Shown here: positions 8,726 to 15,642 of the stretch, piece after piece | How positions within the stretch are numbered: the first letter of the stretch is position 1 | Layout: each line of letters opens with the position of its first letter | DNA from: Clostridia bacterium | Lineage (GTDB): Bacteria; Bacillota; Clostridia; Christensenellales; Aristaeellaceae | Direction of reading: 5' to 3' | DNA: 21,855 nucleotides | NCBI GenBank assembly: GCA_024404275.1 | Contig: JAKSQG010000011.1 | Coordinates: 1 to 21,855 of the forward strand | Notes under the pieces: model-generated | The model's database searches: none | Told to the model about the DNA's origin: nothing | The model's input: only the letters and a program-made list of their open reading frames with translations | Translations under genes and position numbers: made by a program

Positions 8726-9786
8726 ACAGACTGGAAGATCTGCCGCAGATTGCCAATAAAGCCATGAGCGGTCTTCACGCCGATGAGACCCTCAAAAACG
8801 AGATCATTGCAAACGCCGAAGCGCTGCGCCGGGGCGAAAGGGTCATTCCCCGCAGCACCGCCTGGCAGGAGACCGAGCAGCAGCAGGCGCGCCGCCGCCG
8901 TTTGCAGCCCGTCAAACGTGTGGCCGCCATGGCCGCCTGCGGCGCCTTTGTGCTGGGGCTGCTGGTCGGCATGCCGCTCCGTTTGTCCAAACCCGTGGAC
9001 CGTCAGGTCAATGATGCGCCCGCACCGCGGATGGCTGCCGCTGTCCTCAACGAGGAAAGCACCGGCGTGCTGACCATTCAGACTGCCGGCAGTGCCCCCG
9101 TTGAACTGGAAGACACCATGGACATGGCTTTCACCATGGCCCGCAGCGTGCCTGTCAACGGCATCACCATCATTCCTTCCGAGCATCCCGCCTACCGCGG
9201 CCTCTGGGCTGCGGCAGAAGGCGCCAATTATCCTCTGGTGCGTGTTTCGGGCTGCTATTACCGCCTGCTGACCGCCCCGACGGCCATCGGCAGCGACCTG
9301 CTGGGCGAATCCCTCGGCACCGTTGCCGAATACACCGCCGAGCCCGCGCTTTCCTCTGCCGCCATCGTCAGCAACACCGCCGCCGAAGGTGCCGAGGTAT
9401 ACGCCGTCAAGGACATGAAGAGCGCCATGATTGCCTGCCGTGTGGGCGATGAGCTGCGTGTGTTCCAGCGCGTTTCCTACGGCTCTCAGGCCATTCAGAG
9501 CGGCGAAAAGCTGGACAGCACCCTCAAGGCTTCCACCGTCACCGCCATGGAGCTGACCGGTGTGGGCACTGTGACCGACGCCGACAAGGCGCGTGAACTG
9601 TACAGCCTGCTGACAAAAAACGCCGTCATGTCCCGTCCCGCTGTTTCCGAAACGGATTCCGTGCTGCTGCTGCAGCTGGAAAACGGTCTGACGCTGCAAT
9701 TGTGCGTGCGGGACACCGCCGTCATGGCCTGCGGTACCTGGAACTGCCCCGAGTTTTTTGAGGCATTCACCGCCGCCGTGCAGTAA
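8722..9786 (+). CDS. Membrane-bound putative anti-sigma factor
   Basis: The protein has 354 residues and starts at GTG 8722, overlapping the sigma-factor stop (GTGA) with GGAGG at 8707-8711. A cytoplasmic region of about 66 residues, basic near its end (QQQARRRRLQPVKR), precedes a single membrane helix (about 67-88, VAAMAACGAFVLGLLVGMPL). A long extracytoplasmic domain of unknown fold follows. This layout and the overlap with an ECF sigma gene are why I call it an anti-sigma factor. No HxxxCxxC zinc motif is visible in the cytoplasmic part, so it is not a classical ZAS-type protein. The external domain includes several short strands (VTAMELTGVGTVTDADKARE and LQLENGLTLQLCVRDTAVMA) that may be the sensor. 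It is the last gene before a strong terminator. Confidence 0.75.
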   Translation: MNRLEDLPQIANKAMSGLHADETLKNEIIANAEALRRGERVIPRSTAWQETEQQQARRRRLQPVKRVAAMAACGAFVLGLLVGMPLRLSKPVDRQVNDAPAPRMAAAVLNEESTGVLTIQTAGSAPVELEDTMDMAFTMARSVPVNGITIIPSEHPAYRGLWAAAEGANYPLVRVSGCYYRLLTAPTAIGSDLLGESLGTVAEYTAEPALSSAAIVSNTAAEGAEVYAVKDMKSAMIACRVGDELRVFQRVSYGSQAIQSGEKLDSTLKASTVTAMELTGVGTVTDADKARELYSLLTKNAVMSRPAVSETDSVLLLQLENGLTLQLCVRDTAVMACGTWNCPEFFEAFTAAVQ

Positions 9787-9802
9787 CAAAACGATATCCC
9801 AT

Positions 9803-9850
9803 GGGGAGAGGTACGCTTTTCGAACATGAAAAGCCCGCCTCTCCCCTTTT
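9803..9850 (+). terminator. Strong intrinsic terminator after the sigma/anti-sigma genes
   Basis: GGGGAGAGG (9803-9811) pairs perfectly with CCTCTCCCC (9838-9846). Inside it, GCTTTTC pairs with GAAAAGC around a six-base loop. TTTT follows at 9847-9850. It closes the run that starts with dnaE. Confidence 0.9.
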
Positions 9851-9863
9851 GCTGCTTTCATGA

Positions 9864-9896
9864 GGCAGGCATCCAATCTCCGATTGAAAGCCTGCC
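9864..9896 (+). repeat. Inverted repeat overlapping the aroE-aroK promoter
   Basis: GGCAGGC (9864-9870) and GCCTGCC (9890-9896) are perfect inverted arms 19 bases apart. The right arm lies in the promoter spacer and the -35 box lies in the loop. It could be an operator, or an RNA hairpin for transcripts coming from upstream. Confidence 0.5.
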
Positions 9897-9912
9897 GTCT
9901 TTATTGTATAAT
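9884..9912 (+). promoter_or_regulatory. Predicted sigma-A promoter of aroE-aroK
   Basis: TTGAAA (9884-9889), a 17-base spacer and a perfect TATAAT (9907-9912). The start codon is 51 bases downstream, behind GGAAAGGA. Confidence 0.85.
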
Positions 9913-9963
9913 AGAACCGCTTTTTTGTTCCTTCACTGCTTTTTCTTTTGGAAAGGACACGCC

Positions 9964-11193
9964 ATGCATCATCGTCAGTTTCTGATCGGGCATCCGCTGG
10001 GGCACAGCTGGAGTCCGGCTTTGCACACCGCACTGGGCTGCGCAGATTATGCCCTGAAGGATCTTTTGCCCGAAGAGCTGGAGGGCTGGATGCACTCCGC
10101 CGAATGGGACGGCTGCAACGTCACCATCCCCTACAAGCAGGCAGTCATGCCTTACTGCGCCGAGCTTTCCGAAACCGCCCGCCGCATCGGCAGCGTCAAC
10201 ACGCTGGTACGCCGTGCGGACGGCAGCATTTACGGCGATAACACCGATATTTTCGGCTTTGAAGCCATGGCTGCAAGAGCCGGCATCACCTTCCATGGCA
10301 AAAAAGCACTGGTTCTGGGCAGCGGCGGTACCTCCCACACGGTCTGTGACGCTGTCCTGCGCGCCGGCGGCACACCGGTGGTCATCAGCCGCAGCGGAGA
10401 AAACAACTATGACAACATTCTGGAAAAGCACGCCGATGCCGACCTGATCCTCAACACCACGCCGGTGGGCATGTGGCCGCACATCGCAGAGCAGCCCGTT
10501 GATCTTTGCGGCTTTCAGCATCTGAGCGGCGTACTGGATGTGGTCTACAATCCCCCGCGCACCCGCCTCCTGCTGCAGGCTGAAAAGCTGGGCATTCCCT
10601 GTGCCGGCGGTCTGTATATGCTGTGCGGTCAGGCCGCCAAGGCGCATGAGCTCTGGACGGGCGAAGCAGCCGACCGGGAGACGATCGACAAGATGTATGC
10701 CGATATCCTGAATCAGCACCGCAATGTGGTGCTCATCGGCATGCCGGGCTGCGGCAAGAGCACCATCGGCCGCCTGCTTGGCGAAGCGCTGAACCTGCCC
10801 TTCCTGGACGCTGATGCCGAGATCGTCAAAAAGATCGGCACCGATATCCCCTCCTTCTTCCAAGCGCAGGGTGAAGCCGCCTTCCGCGATGTGGAAGCCG
10901 AGGTGATCAAGGAGCTGATGACGACAGGCGGCAGGGTCATCGCCACGGGCGGCGGCGCCATCCTGCGGCAGGAGAACCGCGACCTCATCCGCGGCTTCGG
11001 CCGTGTCATCCGTCTGGCACGCCCTCTTGCCGATCTTGCTACCAAGGGACGCCCCGTCACGCAGCAAAAGGGGGTTGAAGCCATCGCCAAAGAGCGCGAG
11101 CCCTTCTATGCCGAATGCGCCGACATCACCTTTGAAAACACCTGCCCCAAAGAAGAAACGCTCCAATCCCTGCTGTGCCTGCTGAAAAACTGA
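9964..11193 (+). CDS. aroE-aroK: Fused shikimate dehydrogenase / shikimate kinase
   Basis: One 409-residue protein carries two consecutive enzymes of the shikimate pathway to chorismate and the aromatic amino acids. Residues 1 to about 245 are AroE. LIGHPLGHSWSPALH binds shikimate, K58 in NVTIPYK and D95 in GDNTD are the catalytic pair, and VLGSGGTSHTV is the NADP-binding loop. After a linker, residues from about 255 are shikimate kinase AroK. It has Walker A GMPGCGKST (259-267), the DAD substrate region, ATGGGAIL, and a lid/C-terminal part with EREPFYAECADI. AroE reduces 3-dehydroshikimate and AroK phosphorylates the product, so the fusion joins successive steps. No stop or frame change separates the halves. 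The ATG is preceded by GGAAAGGA. It is flanked by its own promoter and terminator and is therefore a single-gene unit. Confidence 0.95.
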   Translation: MHHRQFLIGHPLGHSWSPALHTALGCADYALKDLLPEELEGWMHSAEWDGCNVTIPYKQAVMPYCAELSETARRIGSVNTLVRRADGSIYGDNTDIFGFEAMAARAGITFHGKKALVLGSGGTSHTVCDAVLRAGGTPVVISRSGENNYDNILEKHADADLILNTTPVGMWPHIAEQPVDLCGFQHLSGVLDVVYNPPRTRLLLQAEKLGIPCAGGLYMLCGQAAKAHELWTGEAADRETIDKMYADILNQHRNVVLIGMPGCGKSTIGRLLGEALNLPFLDADAEIVKKIGTDIPSFFQAQGEAAFRDVEAEVIKELMTTGGRVIATGGGAILRQENRDLIRGFGRVIRLARPLADLATKGRPVTQQKGVEAIAKEREPFYAECADITFENTCPKEETLQSLLCLLKN

Positions 11194-11237
11194 TTTCTGC
11201 AGCAAAGAGTTTTTAAAATTTCATTTCCGTTCTTAAC

Positions 11238-11274
11238 CGCATTTCCGTTCTTTTCGGATGGAAATGCGTTTTTT
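11238..11274 (+). terminator. Intrinsic terminator of aroE-aroK
   Basis: CGCATTTCC (11238-11246) pairs perfectly with GGAAATGCG (11260-11268), followed by six T residues. A partial copy of the left arm (ATTTCCGTTCTT) occurs just upstream at 11223-11234. Confidence 0.88.
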
Positions 11275-11452
11275 GTTTGCTTCAAACGCCCATCCGTTTG
11301 CAAAAAGACATATTTTATCGTCGTTTTCGCCGTTTTTGTCCGATACACATCCCGACTTTTTGCACAATATGGTAATAATTTTATGTATACTTGCATATCC
11401 GTGCACGTACAATCAAAATACAATATTAATTTGAATTTTTTTAATTTTATTC

Positions 11453-11481
11453 TTGCATTTTGGATTCTGTTGTGATAAACT
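11453..11481 (+). promoter_or_regulatory. Predicted promoter of the amino-acid ABC importer operon
   Basis: TTGCAT (11453-11458), a 17-base spacer and TAAACT (11476-11481), with an extended -10 TG at 11473-11474. The region is AT-rich on the upstream side. Confidence 0.65.
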
Positions 11482-11492
11482 ACTCACAACTC

Positions 11493-11525
11493 CCGCAGAG
11501 AAGGGTTCCTTCCCCTCTTTCGCGG
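11493..11525 (+). promoter_or_regulatory. Interrupted hairpin at the 5' end of the ABC importer leader
   Basis: CCGC and AGAG pair with GCGG and CTCT, and GGG pairs with CCC, separated by small bulges. It begins only a few bases after the predicted transcript start, so it may stabilise or regulate the mRNA. Confidence 0.35.
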
Positions 11526-11558
11526 AAGCGCATTAACATTCATCATGCCGACAAAGAC

Positions 11559-11590
11559 GCCGGTTTGCAATTTGCACCGGCTCTTTCTGT
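11559..11590 (+). promoter_or_regulatory. Second leader hairpin, possible weak attenuator
   Basis: GCCGGT (11559-11564) pairs with ACCGGC (11576-11581), and a T-rich stretch TCTTTCTGT follows, just before the ribosome-binding site AAGGAGG (11599-11605). The T run is broken, so any termination would be inefficient. Confidence 0.35.
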
Positions 11591-11611
11591 CATACTCAAG
11601 GAGGGATCCCT

Positions 11612-12334
11612 TTGATCAGCGTTAACGGTCTGCACAAAAGCTTCGGCAATCTGGAAGTTTTGAAAGGCATTGACCTTTAGGTCAAGAAGGGTGAAAAGCT
11701 CGTCATCATCGGGCCCAGCGGCTCGGGCAAGAGCACGCTCATCCGCTGCATGAACGGTCTGGAGGAAGCCACCGACGGCACCGTCTCGGTAGACGGTCAC
11801 GAAATGACCAAGAAGGACCGCGCCAAGCTGAACCGGGAGTACTCCTCCATGGTGTTCCAGCAGTTCAACCTGTACCCGCATCTGTCGGTACTGGGCAACC
11901 TGACCCTGGCCCCCACCAAGCTCAAAAAGATGCCCAAAAAGGAAGCCGAAGAGCTGGCCATGGAAAATCTGGAGCGTGTCGGTCTGGCGCACAAGGCGCA
12001 CGTGCTGCCCACCACCCTGTCGGGCGGACAGCAGCAGCGCATTGCCATCGCCCGCGCCCTTACGATGAAGAACCCCATCATTTATTTTGACGAACCCACC
12101 AGCGCACTCGACCCCGAAATGGTCAAGGAAGTGCTGGACATCATGGTGGAGCTCGGCAAGGAAGACATCACCATGGTCACCGTCACCCATGAGATGGGCT
12201 TTGCCCGTGAGGTTGCCGACCGTGTCGTCTTCTGCGACGGCGGCAAGATTATTGAAGAAGGCACCCCCGAACATTTCTTTACCAGCCCCAAGGAAGAACG
12301 CACGCAGGCCTTTTTGAGCAAGATCCTGCGCTGA
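11612..12334 (+). CDS. Polar amino-acid ABC transporter ATP-binding protein, with one in-frame TAG
   Basis: This is a 240-residue GlnQ/HisP-family ATPase, the normal length, if the TAG at 11678-11680 (codon 23) is sense. It starts at TTG 11612, six bases after AAGGAGG. The N terminus ISVNGLHKSFGNLEVLKGIDL-x-VKKGEK is a complete ABC N-terminal strand. Walker A GPSGSGKST is at 34-42, the Q-loop is QQFNLYPHLSVL, the signature LSGGQQQR starts near 136, Walker B has D160 and E161 in IYFDEPTSALDP, and the switch histidine is in VTHEMGF. It powers uptake with the binding protein and permeases encoded downstream. No ATG, GTG or TTG lies in frame between the TAG and Walker A. The first downstream ATG (11750) is beyond Walker A. 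Re-initiation could therefore not give an active ATPase. Confidence 0.93.
11678..11680 (+). other. In-frame TAG codon in the ABC ATPase gene, probable sense codon
   Basis: The TAG lies between CTT and GTC, in GIDL-x-VKKGE. Family members commonly have E, Q, T, D or H here. Glutamine and glutamate both fit and each is one base from TAG. Confidence 0.85.
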
Positions 12335-12346
12335 AACCGATCGCAT

Positions 12347-12360
12347 GCCGCCAAAGCGGC
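12347..12360 (+). other. Small hairpin between the ATPase and binding-protein genes
   Basis: GCCGC and GCGGC pair around a four-base loop in the 63-base gap. There is no T run, so it is not a terminator. It may be a processing or stability element that allows more binding protein than ATPase to be made. Confidence 0.35.
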
Positions 12361-12397
12361 TGACGATATCCAACAAAAATCAAGGAGGAAATGATTT

Positions 12398-13177
12398 ATG
12401 AAAAAGCTGTTTTGTCTGGTTCTGTCCCTCGTGCTGGCGCTGTCCGCCGCTTCCGCCCTGGCTGACACCTTCCGTGTCGGCGTCAAGCAGGATGTTTACG
12501 GCTTCGGCTATCTGGATGAAATGACCGGCACCTACACCGGCATGGAAATCGAGCTGGGCGCCCTGCTGGCCGATGCCCTGGGCTATGATGACATCGAATA
12601 CACCACCGTCACCGCCGCTACCCGCGGTCAGATGCTGGACAACGACGAGCTGGACTGCGTCATTGCCACCTTCACCATTAAGGAAGAGCGCAAGCTGAGC
12701 TGGGACTTCTCCACTCCCTACTACACCGACGCTGTCACCGTGCTGGTCGAGACCGACAGCGGCATCGTTGACCTGAGCGGTCTGGTGGGCAAGGTCGTCG
12801 GCGTTTCCTCCGGCTCCACCTCCGCCAAGGCTCTGGCGACCGCCATGGCCGAAGCGGGTCTGATCCCCGCCTTTGACGCCTCCGCCTTCGATATCAGCAC
12901 CTTCAGTGCCGGCGTCTCCTTCAAGCAGTTTGACGATTATCCTGCCATCTCCATCGCCCTGTCCGCCCACGATATCGACGCCTTCTGCGTGGATAAGTCC
13001 ATCCTCGCCAACTACAAGACCGCGGACCGCAGCTTCATCGCCGACAGCTTCTCTCCCCAGGATTACGGTGTCGCCACCAAGAAGGGTTCCGACCTGTCCG
13101 CCAAGGTGGAAGAGCTGGTCTGCGGCTGGCTGGAAGACGGCACCATCGCCGGTCTGATCGAGGAATGGGGCCTGTAA
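12398..13177 (+). CDS. Polar amino-acid ABC transporter substrate-binding protein
   Basis: The protein has 259 residues of the periplasmic binding protein family 3 (SBP_bac_3). A signal sequence (MKKLFCLVLSLVLALSAASA, then LADTF) precedes two lobes. FRVGVKQDVYGFGYLD and TGMEIELGALLADALGY lie in lobe one. The hinge region carries LDCVIATFTIKEERKLSWDF followed by STPYY. DAFCVDKSILANYK and the end FSPQDYGVATKKGSDLS complete the fold. It should capture an extracellular amino acid and pass it to the two permeases. There is no lipobox cysteine at the cleavage site (the only early cysteine is residue 6 inside the core). This is unusual for a Firmicutes binding protein, which is normally a lipoprotein. 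The RBS is AAGGAGG. The substrate cannot be named from sequence alone. Confidence 0.93.
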   Translation: MKKLFCLVLSLVLALSAASALADTFRVGVKQDVYGFGYLDEMTGTYTGMEIELGALLADALGYDDIEYTTVTAATRGQMLDNDELDCVIATFTIKEERKLSWDFSTPYYTDAVTVLVETDSGIVDLSGLVGKVVGVSSGSTSAKALATAMAEAGLIPAFDASAFDISTFSAGVSFKQFDDYPAISIALSAHDIDAFCVDKSILANYKTADRSFIADSFSPQDYGVATKKGSDLSAKVEELVCGWLEDGTIAGLIEEWGL

Positions 13178-13194
13178 TCCCCTTGCACATCATC

Positions 13195-13227
13195 GGGGCG
13201 CGCGGCTCAACACCACGCGCCCCTTTT
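13195..13227 (+). terminator. Intrinsic terminator between binding protein and permease genes
   Basis: GGGGCGCG (13195-13202) pairs perfectly with CGCGCCCC (13216-13223), followed by TTTT. With no promoter visible before the permease, it is probably a partial terminator that lowers permease expression relative to the binding protein. Confidence 0.75.
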
Positions 13228-13263
13228 CCCCTGTAAATCACTTTTTCGGATGGTATTTTATTC

Positions 13264-13980
13264 ATGGGAACGATATTTGACGCGTCCTGCTGGGCCATTG
13301 TGTGGAAATACCGTGCCACCTTTGTCAACGGCTTTCTCAACACGCTGCTGACCGCCGCCGCCGGCCTTGTGCTGGCGCTGGTGTTGGGCGTGGTCATCGG
13401 CCTTTGCTCCACCGGCGAAAAAAAGTTCTTGCGTATCCTTGCCCGGATCTATGTGGAATTTTTCCAGAACACGCCGGTCATTTTGCAGGTGTGTTTTTTG
13501 TACTACGCGCTGGCGTATTCCGGTGTGCGCGTTTCGGTGGTCACGGTCGGCATCATCTCGCTGGGCGTCTATACGGGCGCTTACATGGCCGAGGTCATCC
13601 GTGCCGGCATTACCGCCATCCCCACGGGACAGTTTGACGCCGCTCTGTCGCAGGGCTTTGACCGTCTGCAGACCATGCGCCTCATCATCCTGCCGCAGAC
13701 CGTCAAAATTATCCTGCCCCCCATGGTCAACCAGATGGCCAACCTGATCAAAAATACCTCCTGCCTGTTCATCATCGGCGGTGCCGACCTGATCGCCACC
13801 ACCTACAACTTTGTCACCGGTGAATCCACCGGCGGCGCCTACGGCCCGGCCTATCTGGTGGGCGGTCTGCTCTTCTTCTGCATGTGCTATCCGCTGTCCC
13901 TCATGGCCAGCAAATGGGAGGCGCACCTCAAGCAGAAGAGCGTGCAGACCAATGACGATAAGAAGGAGGTGACCGCCTGA
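13264..13980 (+). CDS. Polar amino-acid ABC transporter permease (first)
   Basis: The protein has 238 residues and is a HisM/GlnP-family inner-membrane permease with about five membrane helices. The start of the conserved core is RIYVEFFQNTPVILQVCFLY. The EAA coupling loop that contacts the ATPase lies at about 110-133 (EVIRAGITAIPTGQFDAALS), and LPQTVKIILPPMVNQMANLI follows. It pairs with the second permease, whose ATG overlaps this stop (TGATG), to form the heterodimeric channel. The start has only a weak ribosome-binding site (GGATGG), in keeping with lower expression than the binding protein. Confidence 0.93.
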   Translation: MGTIFDASCWAIVWKYRATFVNGFLNTLLTAAAGLVLALVLGVVIGLCSTGEKKFLRILARIYVEFFQNTPVILQVCFLYYALAYSGVRVSVVTVGIISLGVYTGAYMAEVIRAGITAIPTGQFDAALSQGFDRLQTMRLIILPQTVKIILPPMVNQMANLIKNTSCLFIIGGADLIATTYNFVTGESTGGAYGPAYLVGGLLFFCMCYPLSLMASKWEAHLKQKSVQTNDDKKEVTA

Positions 13981-14774
13981 TGTCCGACCTGATGACGCAA
14001 TTGCAGGGCAGCCTCATGATGCTCGGCAACAGCAATGTGCAGGTGTATCTGCTCAAGGGCACCGCCTTCACGCTGGGCATTTCGCTGATCACCATCCTCA
14101 TCAGCGTCTTTATCGGCGCGCTGCTGGCCCTTGCCCGCAACTACTGCACCTCCGGTCCCTCGCGGCTGGTACGCCGCTTTTCCATCATCTACATTGAATT
14201 GTTCCGCAACACGCCCCTGATGCTGTGGGTCTTTGCCGGCTTTGTGCTGTGCCCCGCCCCCACCTTCAGCAAAGCCTTTGCCACGGCGCTGGGCTTCACC
14301 TCGGTCGCTTCTGTCAAGACGCTGTTCAAGGCCATCGTGTCGCTCACGCTGTTCACCTCTGCCGTCATGGCAGAGATCATCCGCGGCGGTCTCAACGCCG
14401 TTCCCATGGGACAGTTTGAAGCCGCACGCTCGCAGGGCTTCGGCATGGCACGCACCATGGGCTTCATCGTGCTGCCGCAGGCCTTCCGCCACATCGTCCC
14501 TACGATGCTCAGCCAGATGATCACCACCATCAAGGATTCCAGCTACATGTCCGGTCTGGTCACCATCGAGCTGATGGGCTGCACCAAGCTGCTCATCTCC
14601 AAAGCCAACAGCTACAACGGCACCTGGGTCGACCGTTTTGACCGCGGCACCATTCATGTCACCGATGTGTTTGTGCTCTTCGGCGCCGCCTTCCTCATCT
14701 ACTTTATCATCAACTTCAGTCTTTCCTGCGCGGTACGCGCCATCAAAAACCGCAAGACCCGCCCCGCAGCCTGA
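13980..14774 (+). CDS. Polar amino-acid ABC transporter permease (second)
   Basis: The protein has 264 residues and is in the same permease family as its upstream neighbour. It has an N-terminal helix in FTLGISLITILISVFIGALL, the conserved YIELFRNTPLMLWVFAGFV, and the EAA loop at about 132-155 (EIIRGGLNAVPMGQFEAARS). TMGFIVLPQAFRHIVPTMLS is followed by a final hydrophobic segment (VFVLFGAAFLIYFIINFSL). GAAGGAGG lies before the ATG, inside the first permease gene, and the two genes are translationally coupled. It is the last gene of the importer operon, which is therefore complete: ATPase, binding protein, two permeases. Confidence 0.93.
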   Translation: MSDLMTQLQGSLMMLGNSNVQVYLLKGTAFTLGISLITILISVFIGALLALARNYCTSGPSRLVRRFSIIYIELFRNTPLMLWVFAGFVLCPAPTFSKAFATALGFTSVASVKTLFKAIVSLTLFTSAVMAEIIRGGLNAVPMGQFEAARSQGFGMARTMGFIVLPQAFRHIVPTMLSQMITTIKDSSYMSGLVTIELMGCTKLLISKANSYNGTWVDRFDRGTIHVTDVFVLFGAAFLIYFIINFSLSCAVRAIKNRKTRPAA

Positions 14775-14785
14775 GTTGCCTTCCC

Positions 14786-14812
14786 GCGGCCGATTTGTTC
14801 GGCCGCTTTTTT
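14786..14812 (+). terminator. Intrinsic terminator of the ABC importer operon
   Basis: GCGGCCG (14786-14792) pairs with CGGCCGC (14800-14806) around a seven-base loop, followed by TTTTTT. Confidence 0.92.
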
Positions 14813-14876
14813 CTCCCTTCCGGCAGCAAATAGCCCCCTTAAGCATATACATTGCAGCGGCAAACTGCCCTCCTTC

Positions 14877-14905
14877 TTGACAAAAAACCTTTTTCCCGAT
14901 ACGAT
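14877..14905 (+). promoter_or_regulatory. Predicted promoter of the HD-domain gene
   Basis: A perfect -35 box TTGACA (14877-14882), a 17-base spacer and TACGAT (14900-14905). The start codon is 33 bases on. Confidence 0.8.
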
Positions 14906-14938
14906 AGAGAAGGAAAAACCATTCCCGGAGGAAAACGA

Positions 14939-15604
14939 ATGAATCCCATTACCTACGAAGAACTGCAGGCCAATCAGGCCGTTCACACCTACATCGCCAT
15001 GGAGGACGAGGGGCTTTCCGCCCTCGGCTATACCGAGCACAGCTTTGCCCATGTCACACAGGTGGCAGAACGCGCCGGCTACATTCTTGAAACTCTCGGC
15101 TACCCAGAGCGCACGGTGGAGCTGGTCAAGATCGCCAGCTACCTGCACGATATCGGCAACATCGTCAACCGCGTCAATCACAGCCAGAGCGGCGCCATCA
15201 TGGCGTTTTCGCTGCTGTCCGGCATGAATATGCCGCCCGAGGAGATCACCCCCATCATCATGGCCATCGGCAACCACGATGAGGGCACCGGTCAGCCGGT
15301 CAGCGCCCTCGCCGCCGCGCTCATTCTGGCGGACAAATCCGATGTGCGCCGCAGCCGCGTGCGCAACACCGACAAGACCACCTTTGACATCCACGACCGT
15401 GTCAATTACTCCGTCCTCAAATCCGAGCTCAAGATCAACGAGGCGCACACGCTCATCAAGCTGAAGCTGAAGGTCGACACTCAGTACGGCTCCGTCATGG
15501 ATTATTTCAGCATTTTTATGGAGCGCATGATGCTCTGCCGCAAAGCCGCCCAGACGCTGGGTCTGGACTTCAAACTGATGATGAACGAACAGCAGATGAT
15601 ATAA
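14939..15604 (+). CDS. HD-domain phosphohydrolase-like protein
   Basis: The protein has 221 residues. An HD domain occupies about 30-140: H38 (in EHSFAHVTQVA), the doublet H70-D71 in SYLHDIGNIV, H113-D114 in IGNHDEG, and a later aspartate in LADKSDVRRSR. These are the metal ligands expected for an HD metal-dependent phosphohydrolase. The C-terminal part (RVNYSVLKSELKINEAHTLI, then MDYFSIFMERM) is a separate small domain. The substrate is unknown. HD proteins act on nucleotides, cyclic nucleotides or other phosphate esters. GGAGG at 14927-14931 fixes the ATG. The gene is transcribed alone, between its promoter and the bidirectional hairpin that follows. Confidence 0.88.
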   Translation: MNPITYEELQANQAVHTYIAMEDEGLSALGYTEHSFAHVTQVAERAGYILETLGYPERTVELVKIASYLHDIGNIVNRVNHSQSGAIMAFSLLSGMNMPPEEITPIIMAIGNHDEGTGQPVSALAAALILADKSDVRRSRVRNTDKTTFDIHDRVNYSVLKSELKINEAHTLIKLKLKVDTQYGSVMDYFSIFMERMMLCRKAAQTLGLDFKLMMNEQQMI

Positions 15605-15638
15605 AAAATGCCCCTGACCGTATCAAAACGGCCGGGGG
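15602..15638. terminator. Convergent terminator between the HD-domain and glycosyltransferase genes
   Basis: CCCC and CCGT pair with GGGG and ACGG across a small internal loop. On the minus strand a run of six T follows, so it is a good terminator for the glycosyltransferase gene. On the plus strand only TTATT follows, which is weaker. Confidence 0.75.
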
Positions 15639-15642
15639 TTAT

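Larger units (their letters stand above)
11275..11611 (+). other. AT-rich intergenic region and 5' leader of the ABC importer operon
   Basis: These 337 bases hold no gene in either strand that I can support. The first half (to about 11450) is much richer in A and T than the coding DNA around it and has no clear motif. A promoter follows at 11453-11481. The leader of about 125 bases can form two hairpins, 11493-11525 and 11559-11581. I do not recognise a known riboswitch. Confidence 0.6.

Noticed and set aside
11223..11252. Direct repeat ATTTCCGTTCTT as a mobile-element footprint
   Set aside because: There are only two partial copies 18 bases apart, one forming part of a terminator stem, with no wider repeat structure.
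11488..11605. Known riboswitch (glutamine, glycine, lysine, SAM or T-box) in the importer leader
   Set aside because: None of the conserved sequence cores I know is present. Only simple hairpins can be supported.
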